Shown here one piece after another: positions 17,548-26,695 of a stretch of DNA of 48,075 nucleotides; the first letter of the stretch is position 1, and each line of letters begins with the position of its first letter. Made by a program: the position numbers and the translations under genes. This stretch comes from Thermodesulfobacteriota bacterium. GTDB taxonomy: Bacteria; Desulfobacterota; Anaeroferrophillalia; Anaeroferrophillales; Tharpellaceae. The notes beneath the pieces were generated by a model. The model saw nothing but the letters and a program-made list of their open reading frames with translations, was not told the origin of the DNA and did no database searches. The stretch is from the NCBI GenBank assembly GCA_024762675.1, contig JANTGZ010000008.1:1-48075 (forward strand), in the 5' to 3' direction.

Positions 17548-18123
17548 TTAATAATTTTCCCCCAACAATTCAAAATGGGCCTGGGCATGAGCACAAGCTG
17601 GACAGAGTTCGACAGCCTCGCTACCACTATGCAGATAACCGCAGTTGCGACAGCGCCAGGTGACCTCGCCATCACGCTTAAAGACACGACCGCCCTCAAT
17701 ATTAGCAGCCAAATCGAGGTAGCGTTTTTCGTGCTGTTTTTCCGCCACGGCGATCGCCATAAAAATCTCGGCGATCTCGGCAAAGCCCTCTTCACGAGCG
17801 GTAACGGCAAATTCGGGATACATCTCAGTATGCTCATGATTCTCACCAGCCGCAGACTCTTTCAAGTTCTCAAGAGTCGAGCCGACGATGCCGGCCGGAA
17901 AAGTGCCGCTAATTTCAACCTCACCACCTTCCAGCAATTTAAATAGGCGCTTGGCGTGCTCCTTCTCCTGATCGGCAGTTTCAGTAAAGATCTCGGAAAT
18001 CTGTACATAACCCTCTTTTTTTGCTTTACTGGCAAAATAGGTATATCGATTACGAGCCTGACTCTCACCGGCAAATGCGGTGAGGATATTTTTTTCGGTC
18101 TTACTTCCTTTAAGAGTCGCCAT
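17548..18123 (-). CDS. rbr: Rubrerythrin
   Basis: A 191-residue non-haem di-iron peroxidase that reduces hydrogen peroxide in anaerobes. The N-terminal ferritin-like four-helix domain carries the iron ligands in [23 protein letters not shown] and [12 protein letters not shown]; the C-terminal rubredoxin domain has [10 protein letters not shown] ... CPACAHAQ, giving the FeS4 site. The ORF track begins at 18135 (MEVIM); GGAGG just before ATG 18123 identifies the true start as [13 protein letters not shown] near-consensus sigma-70 promoter lies about 70 bases upstream. Reducing partners are likely rubredoxin-type or flavin reductases; none is encoded directly next to it apart from the flavodoxin. 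Confidence 0.96.
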   Translation of the reverse strand: MATLKGSKTEKNILTAFAGESQARNRYTYFASKAKKEGYVQISEIFTETADQEKEHAKRLFKLLEGGEVEISGTFPAGIVGSTLENLKESAAGENHEHTEMYPEFAVTAREEGFAEIAEIFMAIAVAEKQHEKRYLDLAANIEGGRVFKRDGEVTWRCRNCGYLHSGSEAVELCPACAHAQAHFELLGENY

Positions 18124-18190
18124 TATAACCTCCATCTTCTTGGATTAATTTATTGATTATTCTTACTGCATAAAGTTCATCAAAGTAGTG

Positions 18191-18220
18191 TTCATACACC
18201 GAAACAAAGTCCGCCGTCAA
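18191..18220 (-). promoter_or_regulatory. Sigma-70-like promoter for rubrerythrin
   Basis: Read on the minus strand: TTGACG (18215-18220), an 18-base spacer, then TATGAA (18191-18196), about 68 bases upstream of the rubrerythrin start codon. A good -35 and acceptable -10; no clear PerR-type palindrome was identified beside it. Confidence 0.55.
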
Positions 18221-18353
18221 CCCTTATCGCAAAACGCCCTCGCACAAAGCGATTTTCTCTTGATCCAACAACAAAATCACTCTATATACCTGCATAGCGA
18301 ACCCCTAAAAACACCGATCCAAACCGTAGAATAAAGTCGGAGCCTGAACTATA

Positions 18354-18749
18354 ATGGAAAAAATCAGGAAGTTTTTTAAAAAGGACCGTTTTGCGGCCCA
18401 TAACGATATAACCCTGCTTGATATCCGCCCCGGCTACGCCAAAGCCGAACTTATCATCAGCGGCAAACACCTCAACGGAGTCGACATTACCCATGGCGGT
18501 GCCATCTTCACCCTGGCCGACTTGGCCTTTGCGGTGGCTTCCAATTCGCACGGCACGGTTGCAGTCGGAGTCAGCGCAACAATCTCATACCTCAAGGCGA
18601 CCCGCAAAGGAATTCTCACCGCCGAGGCCAGAGAAGTCGCCTTCAACCCCAAATTAGCAACTTACCAGGTTGATGTCCGTGATGAAAAAGGCGAAATGGT
18701 CGCCATTTTCCAAGGCACAGTCTACCGGAAAAAAATGAACTTAAGCTGA
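18354..18749 (+). CDS. PaaI-type hotdog thioesterase
   Basis: A 131-residue single hotdog-fold protein that probably hydrolyses acyl- or aryl-CoA thioesters. The HGGAIFTLADLAFAVASNSHG segment (about residues 46-66) is the conserved PaaI/YbgC-like helix with the catalytic Asp/Glu region, and VGVSATISYLKATRKG is the following strand. Cytosolic tetramer expected. It is a single gene, divergent from rubrerythrin and convergent with serA, so context gives no substrate. A second, different hotdog thioesterase is encoded at 26692. Confidence 0.85.
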   Translation: MEKIRKFFKKDRFAAHNDITLLDIRPGYAKAELIISGKHLNGVDITHGGAIFTLADLAFAVASNSHGTVAVGVSATISYLKATRKGILTAEAREVAFNPKLATYQVDVRDEKGEMVAIFQGTVYRKKMNLS

Positions 18750-19079
18750 GATATCCCAGACATTTACCTCGCATAACAATGCAATTTCAGAACCGACCCC
18801 TAACGCAACCAAAAGTTATCCCTTATATGAATTTCACTCAACTACATTAGGGGCGGCTGATTTTGGGCGCTAGTTGCCAACAAATTAAGGAGTCACAATA
18901 AGCAAAAGTATATGTCTTGACATGAGAAAAAAATATGAGGTTGGAGGAGTTTCTTGGCCCATTTGAAAAAATATCATATGATGAAAATGCATCAATTTGC
19001 TATGGGAACTCGGGGACAGGTTTGAAATCTGTCCCCCACCAAGACAATCAGGACACAGCCCAAATTTTTACAATCCCAA
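18750..19079. other. 330-base gap between thioesterase and serA
   Basis: No convincing gene. It contains the inverted repeat CCCCTAA (18797-18803) / TTAGGGG (18847-18853) with a 43-base spacer, and a REP-like hairpin near its right end (listed separately). An ORF at 18935-19123 runs through the repeat into serA and shows no recognisable protein features. The region looks like decayed mobile or repeat DNA. Confidence 0.5.
19012..19036. repeat. REP-like hairpin GGGGACAG/CTGTCCCC
   Basis: A perfect 8-base inverted repeat (19012-19019 and 19029-19036) around the 9-base loop GTTTGAAAT. This GGGGACAG..CTGTCCCC form is typical of the short palindromes that flank REP-associated tyrosine transposase (Y1/RAYT) genes in many proteobacteria. 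No transposase gene is present here, so it is a solitary copy or remnant. It lies at the 3' side of two convergent genes and could also act as a transcript-end hairpin. Confidence 0.55.
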
Positions 19080-20702
19080 TCACAGACTTACGACCTTGGC
19101 TTCCAGTAAACCGTCGACCTTGAGCAGATCGTCCAGAACCTCCCTAGTGATCTCATTGTCGACCGAGACGAAGGATACCGCCTTGCCGCCTTTGATGCGG
19201 GAGAGATTAAAACCCGCTATATTGACCTTATGATTGCCCAATACTGTGCCGACACCGCCGACGATGCCCGGCTTATCTACATTTTTAAAGTAGAGGTAGG
19301 TACCAGAAGAGATCATCTCAAGGCGGAACTGATCAAGCATTAGAATTCGACCCTGATTATCCGAAAAGACGGTTCCAGCAACCGTCATCTCCTCGATATC
19401 AGTTTTGATCTTGACAACAAAGAGATCGGTCATATTGTCAAAGCTGCTGGTTTTTGATTCGTAGACCGCCAGGTTGCGATCCCTGGCGAGATAAGGGGCA
19501 TTTATGAAGGAGACTGTCTCCGGCACACTACGTTCCATAAATCCTTTCAGAGCGGCACTGGTAAAGGGCTGAAAATTAAAGGGGGAGTCAAAGACCCGTT
19601 CACCAAAATCATCAATAAATTTTGATCCAACCATAATCATCTCAATCCGTTCAGGCCGTCCGTTGACAACTTGAGCCGCCAAATGACCCATAGCTTCGGC
19701 CAGATCAAAGTAGTGGCGCATCTCCTGCGGTAGCTGAGCCCGCATATAGGGAATATTCACCGCATTTTCATAGGAGCGATCACTCAAAGCGTTGACCACT
19801 TGTTCCGCGATAATAACCGCCACCCCTTTCTGCCCTTCAGCCGTATTGGCACCAAGATGCGGAGTGACAAAAACATTGTCGAGCTCAAGCAAGGGGTGTT
19901 CTCCAAGTGGTTCCCGGCTGAAAACATCAACTCCGGCGGCGAAAATCTTACCGCTTTTTACAGCTTCATAAAGATCATTCTCATTAACAATACCACCACG
20001 AGCACAATTGATCAGAACAACGCCATCCTTCATCCGGGAGATTTCCACATCCCTGACCATATTCTTGGTCTCATCAGTGAGCGGGGTATGAAAGGTGATA
20101 ACATCACTCTGTTCAAGTAACTCGTCCAGAGTCTCACATAGACGTACACCCTGGCCTTCAGCTTTGACCGTTTTGACATAAGGATCGTAAGCGACCACCT
20201 TCATGCCAAAACCCTTGGCCCTAACTGCAACATTACCTCCTATCCGCCCAAGCCCGACAATCCCCAGAGTCTTACCATAAAGCTGGATTCCCATATATTT
20301 CTTACGATTCCACTCATGGTTTTTCAGAGAAGTATTGGCAGCTGGGATCTTGCGACAAGCGGCCAGCATCATACCGATAGTAAGTTCGGTTGCAGCAATT
20401 GTATTACCAGTCGGGGCATTCATGACAATAATCCCCTTAATGCTGGCAGCTTCGATATCGACATTATCAAGCCCGACTCCGGCCCGGCCGATGATCCTCA
20501 AACGTCCCGGATTTTCGATCAGATCCTCAGTGACACTGGTGCCGCTGCGCGTAATAATTGCATCGTAATCACCGATTATCTTTTTCAACTCCAGATTATC
20601 TATCCCCACCTTGATATCGACGGCGACGGTGCTGTCTGCTTCAAGTATTGCCACCCCTTCGGGAGCTAGATTGTCGGTAACCAGAACCTTGAAACGTGCC
20701 AT
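19080..20702 (-). CDS. serA: D-3-phosphoglycerate dehydrogenase (long, ACT-domain form)
   Basis: Oxidises 3-phosphoglycerate to 3-phosphohydroxypyruvate, the first step of serine synthesis. The 540-residue protein is the long type. Order of parts: N-terminal substrate domain, NAD-binding Rossmann core (LGIVGLGRIGGNVAVRAKGFGMKVVAYDPY, about residues 145-174), catalytic INCARGGIVNENDL and the His-containing PHLGANTAEGQKGVA, then the intervening ASB domain and a C-terminal ACT domain (GTYLYFKNVDKPGIVGGVGTVLGNHKVNIAGFNLSR) that probably gives serine feedback. TGAGG upstream of ATG 20702 is the ribosome binding site. Divergent from the liv operon. Confidence 0.97.
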   Translation of the reverse strand: MARFKVLVTDNLAPEGVAILEADSTVAVDIKVGIDNLELKKIIGDYDAIITRSGTSVTEDLIENPGRLRIIGRAGVGLDNVDIEAASIKGIIVMNAPTGNTIAATELTIGMMLAACRKIPAANTSLKNHEWNRKKYMGIQLYGKTLGIVGLGRIGGNVAVRAKGFGMKVVAYDPYVKTVKAEGQGVRLCETLDELLEQSDVITFHTPLTDETKNMVRDVEISRMKDGVVLINCARGGIVNENDLYEAVKSGKIFAAGVDVFSREPLGEHPLLELDNVFVTPHLGANTAEGQKGVAVIIAEQVVNALSDRSYENAVNIPYMRAQLPQEMRHYFDLAEAMGHLAAQVVNGRPERIEMIMVGSKFIDDFGERVFDSPFNFQPFTSAALKGFMERSVPETVSFINAPYLARDRNLAVYESKTSSFDNMTDLFVVKIKTDIEEMTVAGTVFSDNQGRILMLDQFRLEMISSGTYLYFKNVDKPGIVGGVGTVLGNHKVNIAGFNLSRIKGGKAVSFVSVDNEITREVLDDLLKVDGLLEAKVVSL

Positions 20703-20901
20703 AGCAAAAACCTCATATTAGTAAGTATGATTTCAAGCAAAAAACCCTTAACCGCCACGCCACTAACAGACCGTGAAAAAAAGGGCAAGCATATATTGAG
20801 AGGAGCCGGTTAAAAAGCTTGACGAGGTAGTAACAACCTGCTAATGCGAGTGGCCTTATTATAGAATAGTATTTTGTCATTTCTGCCCAGAGGAGACCGT
20901 T

Positions 20902-22068
20902 ATGAAAAAGATTTTGACCCTGATCCTGGCTCTGATTTTCAGCTTTATGATGATCGGTAGCGGCCTGGCCGCTGAGACCATTAAAATTGGTTTTAATATC
21001 CCCTTGACCGGAGAGATCCCCAAAGTTGGCGAATCATCAAAATTTGCCGCCGAGATGCTCAAAGCCGATATCAACGGTCAGGGCGGTTTGCAGGTCGGTG
21101 ACAAAAAATATGAACTTGAATTCGTCTATGAAGATAACGAATCTAAAGCCGAATCTGCGGTTGCCGTCGCCCAGAAGCTGATCGACCGCAATAAAGTTTT
21201 AGCCATCATCGGCCCCAACTCCAGCAAGCAGGCGGTACCGGCCGGTGAGATCTGCGATCTAAATGAAACCGTTATGGTTTCGCCCTGGTCGACCAATCCC
21301 GATACCACCCTGGATCGCCCCTTTGTCTTTCGGGCCGCCTTCCTCGACCCCTTCCAGGGGCCCGTCGCTGTCGATTTCGCTATGGCCCAATTCAAGGCCA
21401 AAACTGCTGCCGTCCTCTACGCTCTGGCCAACGACTACAGCAAGGGCCTGGCCGAAATCTTCAAAGCTGATTTTGAGAAGAAAAACGGCAGCGGCTCAGT
21501 TTTAGCTTTTGAAAGTTATGGTGACAAGGATCAGGATTTCAGCGCCCAACTGACCAAGATCATCGCCGCTAAACCTGACTTTATCTTCCTGCCCAACAAC
21601 TACAACGAGGTTGCCCTGACCGTAAAACAGGCCCATGATCTGGGCTGGAAAGGTCCGTTTATGGGATCTGATGCCTGGGGTTCCGCCGAGCTTATGAACC
21701 TATGCGGCGACGATTGCATCGGTCATTTCTTCTCCACCCACTACGCCGCCGCCGGAGCCCAGGGTGAAACCAAAAAATTTATCGATCGCTATAACGCCAA
21801 ATACGGCTACATCCCGGATGATGTCGCAGCCCTGACCTGGGATGCAACCAGGCTGGTACTGCAAGCCATCCAGGAGAGTGGCAAATTGAGCGGCAAATTA
21901 CGCAAAGATCGTAAAACAGTACGTGAGGCCATGGCCAACATCAAAAGTTTTGCCGGCATCACCGGCAGCATGAAGCTTGATAGCCAGGGTGATCCGATCA
22001 AATGCGCCGTCGTGGTTCGCATTAATGAAAAAGGCGAGTTCGTTTTCACCAAATCGGTCTGTCCGTAA
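20902..22068 (+). CDS. livK: Branched-chain amino acid type ABC transporter substrate-binding protein
   Basis: A periplasmic type I binding protein of 388 residues. A Sec signal peptide (KKILTLILALIFSFMMIGSGLAA, cleavage near residue 24) is followed by the LivJ/K fold: TIKIGFNIPLTGEIPKVGES, IGPNSSKQAVPAGEICD, ALANDYSKGLAEIFKADF, and PDFIFLPNNYNEVALTVKQAHDLGWKG. The ligand could be Leu/Ile/Val or another small carboxylate-bearing molecule, since this family binds many. AGAGGAG precedes ATG 20902. First gene of the liv operon; a hairpin terminator follows it, so it is probably made in excess over the membrane parts. Confidence 0.93.
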   Translation: MKKILTLILALIFSFMMIGSGLAAETIKIGFNIPLTGEIPKVGESSKFAAEMLKADINGQGGLQVGDKKYELEFVYEDNESKAESAVAVAQKLIDRNKVLAIIGPNSSKQAVPAGEICDLNETVMVSPWSTNPDTTLDRPFVFRAAFLDPFQGPVAVDFAMAQFKAKTAAVLYALANDYSKGLAEIFKADFEKKNGSGSVLAFESYGDKDQDFSAQLTKIIAAKPDFIFLPNNYNEVALTVKQAHDLGWKGPFMGSDAWGSAELMNLCGDDCIGHFFSTHYAAAGAQGETKKFIDRYNAKYGYIPDDVAALTWDATRLVLQAIQESGKLSGKLRKDRKTVREAMANIKSFAGITGSMKLDSQGDPIKCAVVVRINEKGEFVFTKSVCP

Positions 22069-22088
22069 TTCTTCAGTCTACAGTTGTC

Positions 22089-22132
22089 AGTGGGCATTCA
22101 GCAGTTCAACCGTGCTGATTGCCCACTTTTTT
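22089..22132 (+). terminator. Internal (partial) terminator after livK
   Basis: The arms AGTGGGCATTCAGCA and TGCTGATTGCCCACT pair over 15 bases with one mismatch, loop of 9, followed by TTTTTT. It is well formed and sits between the binding-protein gene and the permease genes, where partial termination is common in ABC transporter operons. Confidence 0.8.
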
Positions 22133-22159
22133 AATTTAACCATAACCTAAATTTTAATA

Positions 22160-22194
22160 GGGTGCCTTGAAAATTTCTGATTTACAAGGCACCC
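22160..22194 (+). other. Second hairpin in the livK-livH spacer
   Basis: A perfect 10-base inverted repeat GGGTGCCTTG / CAAGGCACCC with a 15-base loop, not followed by a T-run. It may stabilise the 5' end of the livHMGF message or modulate translation of livH, whose GTG start has no clear Shine-Dalgarno sequence. Confidence 0.45.
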
Positions 22195-22235
22195 ATTAAT
22201 TTTAAAGCTTACTTCTTTAAAGATTACTTCTTACC

Positions 22236-23159
22236 GTGTTTGATACCCTTTTACAAAACATACTGAACGCCCTGCAGTGGGGTAGTTTCTACTCCCTGAT
22301 CGCTTTGGGCTACACTCTCGTCTACGGGGTTTTGCGGCTGATCAATTTCGCCCATGGCGATATTGTCATGGTCGGCGCCTATATCGCTTTTTTTATCTCC
22401 AGCCTCCTCCTCGGCCAGTACGGTATGCCCGCCTTCCTCCCCGGCTGGGCGGTCCTGGCCCTGACTATCCCTCTGACCATGGCTTTAACCTCGGTCGTCG
22501 GCGTCACCCTGGAACGTATTGCTTACCGCCCTCTACGCCGTAAAGGGGCTAACCGCCTCTATGTCGTCATCACAGCCCTGATGGCTGGCTTGATCCTTGA
22601 AAACGGTAACCTCCTGGTTCTCGGCGCCAGCCGCAAAAAATTCCCGGAGTTGATCGAAAAAGTCGTTTACAAATTCGGCTCGACCTATGTCACCAACCTC
22701 AAGATCGGGGTTATCCTGACGGCAATCTTAAGCTTTATCGGACTCCATTTTATTATAACCAGAACCAAAGTCGGTATGGCAATGCGGGCTATCTCTTACG
22801 ACAAGTTCGCGGTTCCCCTGATGGGAATTCCGATCGATACGGTTATTGTTTTTACTTTTGTCCTGGGCTCTTCGATGGCCGGTCTGGCGGGTATCCTCTT
22901 TGCGCTCTCCTATCCGATTCTCGACCCCTATATGGGCATGTCGATCGGCTGGAAAGCATTTATCGCTGCAGTCGTCGGAGGTATAGGTGATATTCGCGGC
23001 GCTTTTGCCGGAGGCTTCATTCTCGGTATAATCGAGATCTCGGTCGTGGCCGTCTTCCCCTCCTCTTACCGGGACCTGATCGCCTTTTCCATACTATTGC
23101 TGATCTTAACAATCCGACCAACGGGGCTCTTCGGCGTCGCGCAAACAACAAAAATATAG
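22236..23159 (+). CDS. livH: Branched-chain amino acid type ABC permease LivH
   Basis: A polytopic inner-membrane subunit (307 residues, about eight hydrophobic segments) of the LivH family. Characteristic strings: ALQWGSFYSLIALGYTLVYGVLRLINFAHGDIVMVGAY at the N-terminus, TKVGMAMRAISYDKFAVPLMGIP (the cytoplasmic EAA-like loop), and AAVVGGIGDIRGAFAGGFILGIIE. The start is GTG 22236; an in-frame TAA at 22218 limits alternatives and no good ribosome binding site is seen. Works with LivM as the permease heterodimer. Confidence 0.93.
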   Translation: MFDTLLQNILNALQWGSFYSLIALGYTLVYGVLRLINFAHGDIVMVGAYIAFFISSLLLGQYGMPAFLPGWAVLALTIPLTMALTSVVGVTLERIAYRPLRRKGANRLYVVITALMAGLILENGNLLVLGASRKKFPELIEKVVYKFGSTYVTNLKIGVILTAILSFIGLHFIITRTKVGMAMRAISYDKFAVPLMGIPIDTVIVFTFVLGSSMAGLAGILFALSYPILDPYMGMSIGWKAFIAAVVGGIGDIRGAFAGGFILGIIEISVVAVFPSSYRDLIAFSILLLILTIRPTGLFGVAQTTKI

Positions 23160-23166
23160 TAATTAA

Positions 23167-24180
23167 ATGAAACGTTTCAGCGTCCCGATTCTGCTTGTTG
23201 TTCTCCTGACCACCCTGATGGGATTGGCCTGGTTTGAGGTCATTGACCTCTATATCCAGACGATTGTTCTATTTATGGGAATCAACATCATAACCTCAAC
23301 CAGCCTAAATCTGGTCAATGGCAATATGGGGGAATTCTCCTGCGGCCATGCCGGTTTTATCGCGGTAGGCGCCTATGTCTCTTCAATTTTGTCGGTCGCT
23401 CTTTTCACCAAAAGCAGGGCTTTCGGGGCTCCTCTGTTACCCCCAGAACTGGCGGCTTACGGTTTTCCGCTGGTTCTTATTATTGGTGGTTTGGCAGCAG
23501 CCCTCACCGGCCTACTGGTGGCCCTCCCCTCGTTTCGTACCCGTGATGATTATCTGGCGATAATCACGATTGCCGCCAACTATATAATCATATCGACAAT
23601 CATAAATATTGACACAATCGGCGGGGCCCGGGGTTTCATGGGCATGAAACGGGTTATCTTCGCGATGGAAAAGTGCGCTGAAATCCCCTGGATGATACTC
23701 TGGGTCTTTATCTTCATGGTTATTTCAGTAATAATCATCCGCCGCTATATGAGCTCAACTTACGGCAAGGGGGTCGAGGCGATCCGCCAGGATGAGGTCG
23801 CGGCTGAAATCATGAGCGTCAACACCAACCGTATCAAACTTGTCACCTTCATGATCTCTTCCGGACTGGCTGGGGTTGCCGGCGGCCTTTATGCCCATAC
23901 CGTCGGCTATGTCAACCCGAAATCGTTTGACCTTTTAAAATCGACCGAGGCCCTGGTTATGGTCTATCTGGGCGGTATGGGTTCAATCTCGGGTTCAATC
24001 ATTGCGGCTGTTGTTTTCACCCTGATGCTGGAACTCTTAAGACCTTTACAGATAATCAAATGGGTAGCGATCCCCCTGCTCCTGATCATTATCATGCAGT
24101 TTCGCCCGGAAGGAATCATGGGGCATCGTGAGTTGAGTGATATCTTCCCGCGCCTAAAGAAGTTTTATAAATTTAAGTAG
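23167..24180 (+). CDS. livM: Branched-chain amino acid type ABC permease LivM
   Basis: The second permease subunit, 337 residues, about eight to ten membrane segments. Typical LivM features are NLVNGNMGEFSCGHAGFIAVGAYVSSIL near the N-terminus, the loop YGKGVEAIRQDEVAAEIMSVNTNRIKLVTFMISSGLAGVAGGLYAH, and GGMGSISGSIIAAVVFTLMLELLRP. It begins 7 bases after livH, so the two are translationally close. Its partner ATPases follow directly. Confidence 0.93.
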   Translation: MKRFSVPILLVVLLTTLMGLAWFEVIDLYIQTIVLFMGINIITSTSLNLVNGNMGEFSCGHAGFIAVGAYVSSILSVALFTKSRAFGAPLLPPELAAYGFPLVLIIGGLAAALTGLLVALPSFRTRDDYLAIITIAANYIIISTIINIDTIGGARGFMGMKRVIFAMEKCAEIPWMILWVFIFMVISVIIIRRYMSSTYGKGVEAIRQDEVAAEIMSVNTNRIKLVTFMISSGLAGVAGGLYAHTVGYVNPKSFDLLKSTEALVMVYLGGMGSISGSIIAAVVFTLMLELLRPLQIIKWVAIPLLLIIIMQFRPEGIMGHRELSDIFPRLKKFYKFK

Positions 24181-24194
24181 CCGCATTTTTTGCA

Positions 24195-24962
24195 ATGACT
24201 TTACTTGAAATAAAAGATTTAACCCAACTTTTCAGTGGACTCTGCGCTGTCTCCGAGCTCAACCTGAGCCTTGGCGAAAGTGAGCTGATAGGTCTGATCG
24301 GCCCCAACGGAGCCGGCAAGACGACGGTTTTTAACTTGGCCAGCGGCTTCTATCAACCAACCCATGGCGAAATTATCTTTCAGGGCCGCAATCTGGCCGG
24401 ACTCAAACCGCATCAGGTTTCAGCTCTGGGTATCGCCCGAACCTTTCAAAATATCCGCCTCTGGAAGGAGATGTCGGTTCTCGATAATATTCTTGTTGCC
24501 CAGCATTTTCAGCTTGGATATGGACTCGGCGGCCTCTTTTTCAGAACTCCCCGCTATCTCAAACGGGAACGCGATATTCGTCACAAGGCGCTGGAACTGC
24601 TTGAAATTTTCAAGATTGACAAATTTGCTGACGAGAAGCCAGGCAACCTGCCCTACGGCATGCAACGCAAGGTAGAAATTGTCCGCGCCCTCTCATCCGG
24701 CCCCAAACTCTTGCTTCTAGATGAGCCGGCTGCCGGCCTGCAATCAACCGACGTTACTGAGTTAATCACTCTGATACAATGGGTTTATGACCAATTCAAC
24801 CTGAGTATCTGGATGATTGAACACCAGATGAAGGTCGTTATGAGTTTATGTTCGCGGATTGCCGTAATTGACTTCGGCCGCCTGATCGCCAGCGGCACCC
24901 CCTCAGAAATACAAAATAGTCCGGAGGTTATTAAGGCCTACTTGGGTGATGATCAACTGTGA
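24195..24962 (+). CDS. livG: Branched-chain amino acid type ABC transporter ATP-binding protein LivG
   Basis: Cytosolic ATPase subunit of 255 residues. Walker A IGPNGAGKTT (residues 36-45), Q-loop region, the LivG-type signature NLPYGMQRKVEIVRAL in place of the usual LSGGQ, Walker B LLLLDEPAAGL and H-loop IWMIEHQMKVVM. FRTPRYLKRERDIRHKALELL is the LivG-specific insertion. The ribosome binding site is weak. Pairs with LivF. Confidence 0.94.
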   Translation: MTLLEIKDLTQLFSGLCAVSELNLSLGESELIGLIGPNGAGKTTVFNLASGFYQPTHGEIIFQGRNLAGLKPHQVSALGIARTFQNIRLWKEMSVLDNILVAQHFQLGYGLGGLFFRTPRYLKRERDIRHKALELLEIFKIDKFADEKPGNLPYGMQRKVEIVRALSSGPKLLLLDEPAAGLQSTDVTELITLIQWVYDQFNLSIWMIEHQMKVVMSLCSRIAVIDFGRLIASGTPSEIQNSPEVIKAYLGDDQL

Positions 24963-25035
24963 CGAAATCGTCAACTTTTGCTTTATTAGGTATGTGTAAG
25001 AATAGAAACTCTGCCTCCTAACTGAAAAGAGACTA

Positions 25036-25779
25036 ATGAACAACTCCAAAACGCCCTTACTTGAAGTCCGCGACCTTGAGGTCAGATATGGTAACATCTC
25101 GGCCCTACATGGTATAAGTTTCAAGGTAGAAAAGGGGGAAATAGTAACCCTGATCGGTGCCAACGGAGCCGGCAAAACTACCACTCTGCACGCTATCACC
25201 AGACTTCCTCCACCCGAGGCACCACGTCTTTGCGCTGGGGATATTTTAATCCACGGACAATCGATCATCAAAACTGAGCCTCATGATGTCGTCCGCAAGC
25301 TGCATTGTGCCCTGGCTCCGGAAGGGAGACATATCTTCGGCAATCTAACGGTTACCGAAAACCTGACCCTGGCAACCTTCTCCCGACCGAAAAATGAAGA
25401 TTTGACTAAGGACTATGAACACGTCTTCGATCTTTTTCCGCGCCTTGCCGAACGTCGCCACCAACGCAGTGAATCATTAAGCGGCGGAGAGCAGCAGATG
25501 CTGGCAGTTGGCCGCGCCCTGATGTCGGGTTGTACATTCCTGATGCTCGATGAGCCCTCGATGGGGCTGGCACCGCTGTTGATGTATGATATGTTTCGGG
25601 CCTTAAAAAAACTCAACCAGGAGGGTATGACCATCCTCCTGGTTGAACAGAACGCCAAACTGGCACTCGATTTTGCCCATCGAGGCTATCTCCTTGAAAC
25701 CGGTGAAATCATCCTCTCTGGCAACGCTGCTGAACTCCTGAAGAACCCCGACATCCACAAAGCCTATCTCGGACACTAA
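25036..25779 (+). CDS. livF: Branched-chain amino acid type ABC transporter ATP-binding protein LivF
   Basis: Cytosolic ATPase subunit of 247 residues, with Walker A IGANGAGKTTTLHAI, an intact signature SLSGGEQQMLAVGRALM, Walker B FLMLDEPSMGLAP and H-loop ILLVEQNAKLALDFAHRGYLLETG. APEGRHIFGNLTVTENL is a LivF hallmark. It lies 73 bases downstream of livG with AAGAG before the start. Completes the KHMGF set. Confidence 0.95.
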   Translation: MNNSKTPLLEVRDLEVRYGNISALHGISFKVEKGEIVTLIGANGAGKTTTLHAITRLPPPEAPRLCAGDILIHGQSIIKTEPHDVVRKLHCALAPEGRHIFGNLTVTENLTLATFSRPKNEDLTKDYEHVFDLFPRLAERRHQRSESLSGGEQQMLAVGRALMSGCTFLMLDEPSMGLAPLLMYDMFRALKKLNQEGMTILLVEQNAKLALDFAHRGYLLETGEIILSGNAAELLKNPDIHKAYLGH

Positions 25780-25837
25780 AAAACAGCTTAACCATCTGCT
25801 TTTCTTCTTGTCTATCGACAAAAATCATAAGGATAAA

Positions 25838-26695
25838 ATGACTGCAAATATCGAAATATACGATGCCCATGTGCACTATTTGTGGCGTGATTCTTTAACT
25901 GCAAGCTGCGCCCGTTTTTTGACGTTGCGCGAGAAAGGCTTACGGGGAATGGCTCTGATTATCATGGGTCATCACCTTTCCGAACCTAAAAAATGCTTTG
26001 ACTTCATCCCCCATTCATATCATGACATGATCGGTCAACATCTATTTTCAAACAGCTCGAGCATGGATCTACCCGTCAACCACCATTTCGATGGGATTGA
26101 GACCTTTCCCTATCTTGACAGTCGCTATATCACTGAATCTGAAGCTGATTTATCGCGTTTTAGACAAGCTGGTTTTCGGGGACTGAAACTGCTCTATGTG
26201 CCGGACGAAGACAAGCTTTACGGCATGGTAGGCTGGAAGAAGCTATTTAACCAATCGCAAGAGAGCTATGAAGCTGTCACCCTTCACATGATTAAACAGG
26301 CTGTGGAATTTGACTGGCCCGTAATTTTTCACGCTGATTTAAGATTGCACGAAGAATTTGTCAGGAGTGTCTTGAAAACCTATCCCAAGCACCCTTTCAT
26401 CTTTCCCCATTTTGGTTTTTCACGAAAGATAATGGCCCGACTTATTGAACAATCCAGTAACTGTTATACCGACTTTTCCTCTCTATTGCCCTTTATGCAA
26501 AAATCTCCTGACAATTATAAGAACTTTATCGAGGCTTACCAAGACCGTGTACTCTTCGGTTCTGATGCTACCACCGACTGGCCTGATTTAATCAGTCAAT
26601 ACATTGAAACTGTAAAAAAAATGATCCCTGATGAAGTGATACTGGAAAAGCTTTTCCGGGATAATTACCTGAACATACACCAAAATAGAGGATGA
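25838..26695 (+). CDS. Amidohydrolase-family (TIM-barrel) metal-dependent hydrolase
   Basis: A 285-residue protein of the amidohydrolase-2 type. Metal-ligand patterns are DAHVHYLW (HxH) at residues 8-15, the mid-barrel FHADLRLH, FPHFGFS and the terminal Asp in FGSDATTDWP. Relatives include decarboxylases such as ACMSD and assorted hydrolases, so the reaction is not fixed by sequence. The ORF track starts at a TTG (25808); ATG 25838 with AAGGAT seven bases upstream is preferred. It follows livF closely and overlaps the next thioesterase gene by 4 bases, so it is likely co-expressed with the transporter. Confidence 0.8.
   Translation: MTANIEIYDAHVHYLWRDSLTASCARFLTLREKGLRGMALIIMGHHLSEPKKCFDFIPHSYHDMIGQHLFSNSSSMDLPVNHHFDGIETFPYLDSRYITESEADLSRFRQAGFRGLKLLYVPDEDKLYGMVGWKKLFNQSQESYEAVTLHMIKQAVEFDWPVIFHADLRLHEEFVRSVLKTYPKHPFIFPHFGFSRKIMARLIEQSSNCYTDFSSLLPFMQKSPDNYKNFIEAYQDRVLFGSDATTDWPDLISQYIETVKKMIPDEVILEKLFRDNYLNIHQNRG

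Noticed and set aside
18935-19123. Small ORF between thioesterase and serA
   Set aside because: It runs through a repeat hairpin into the serA 3' end and has no recognisable motif or conserved composition.
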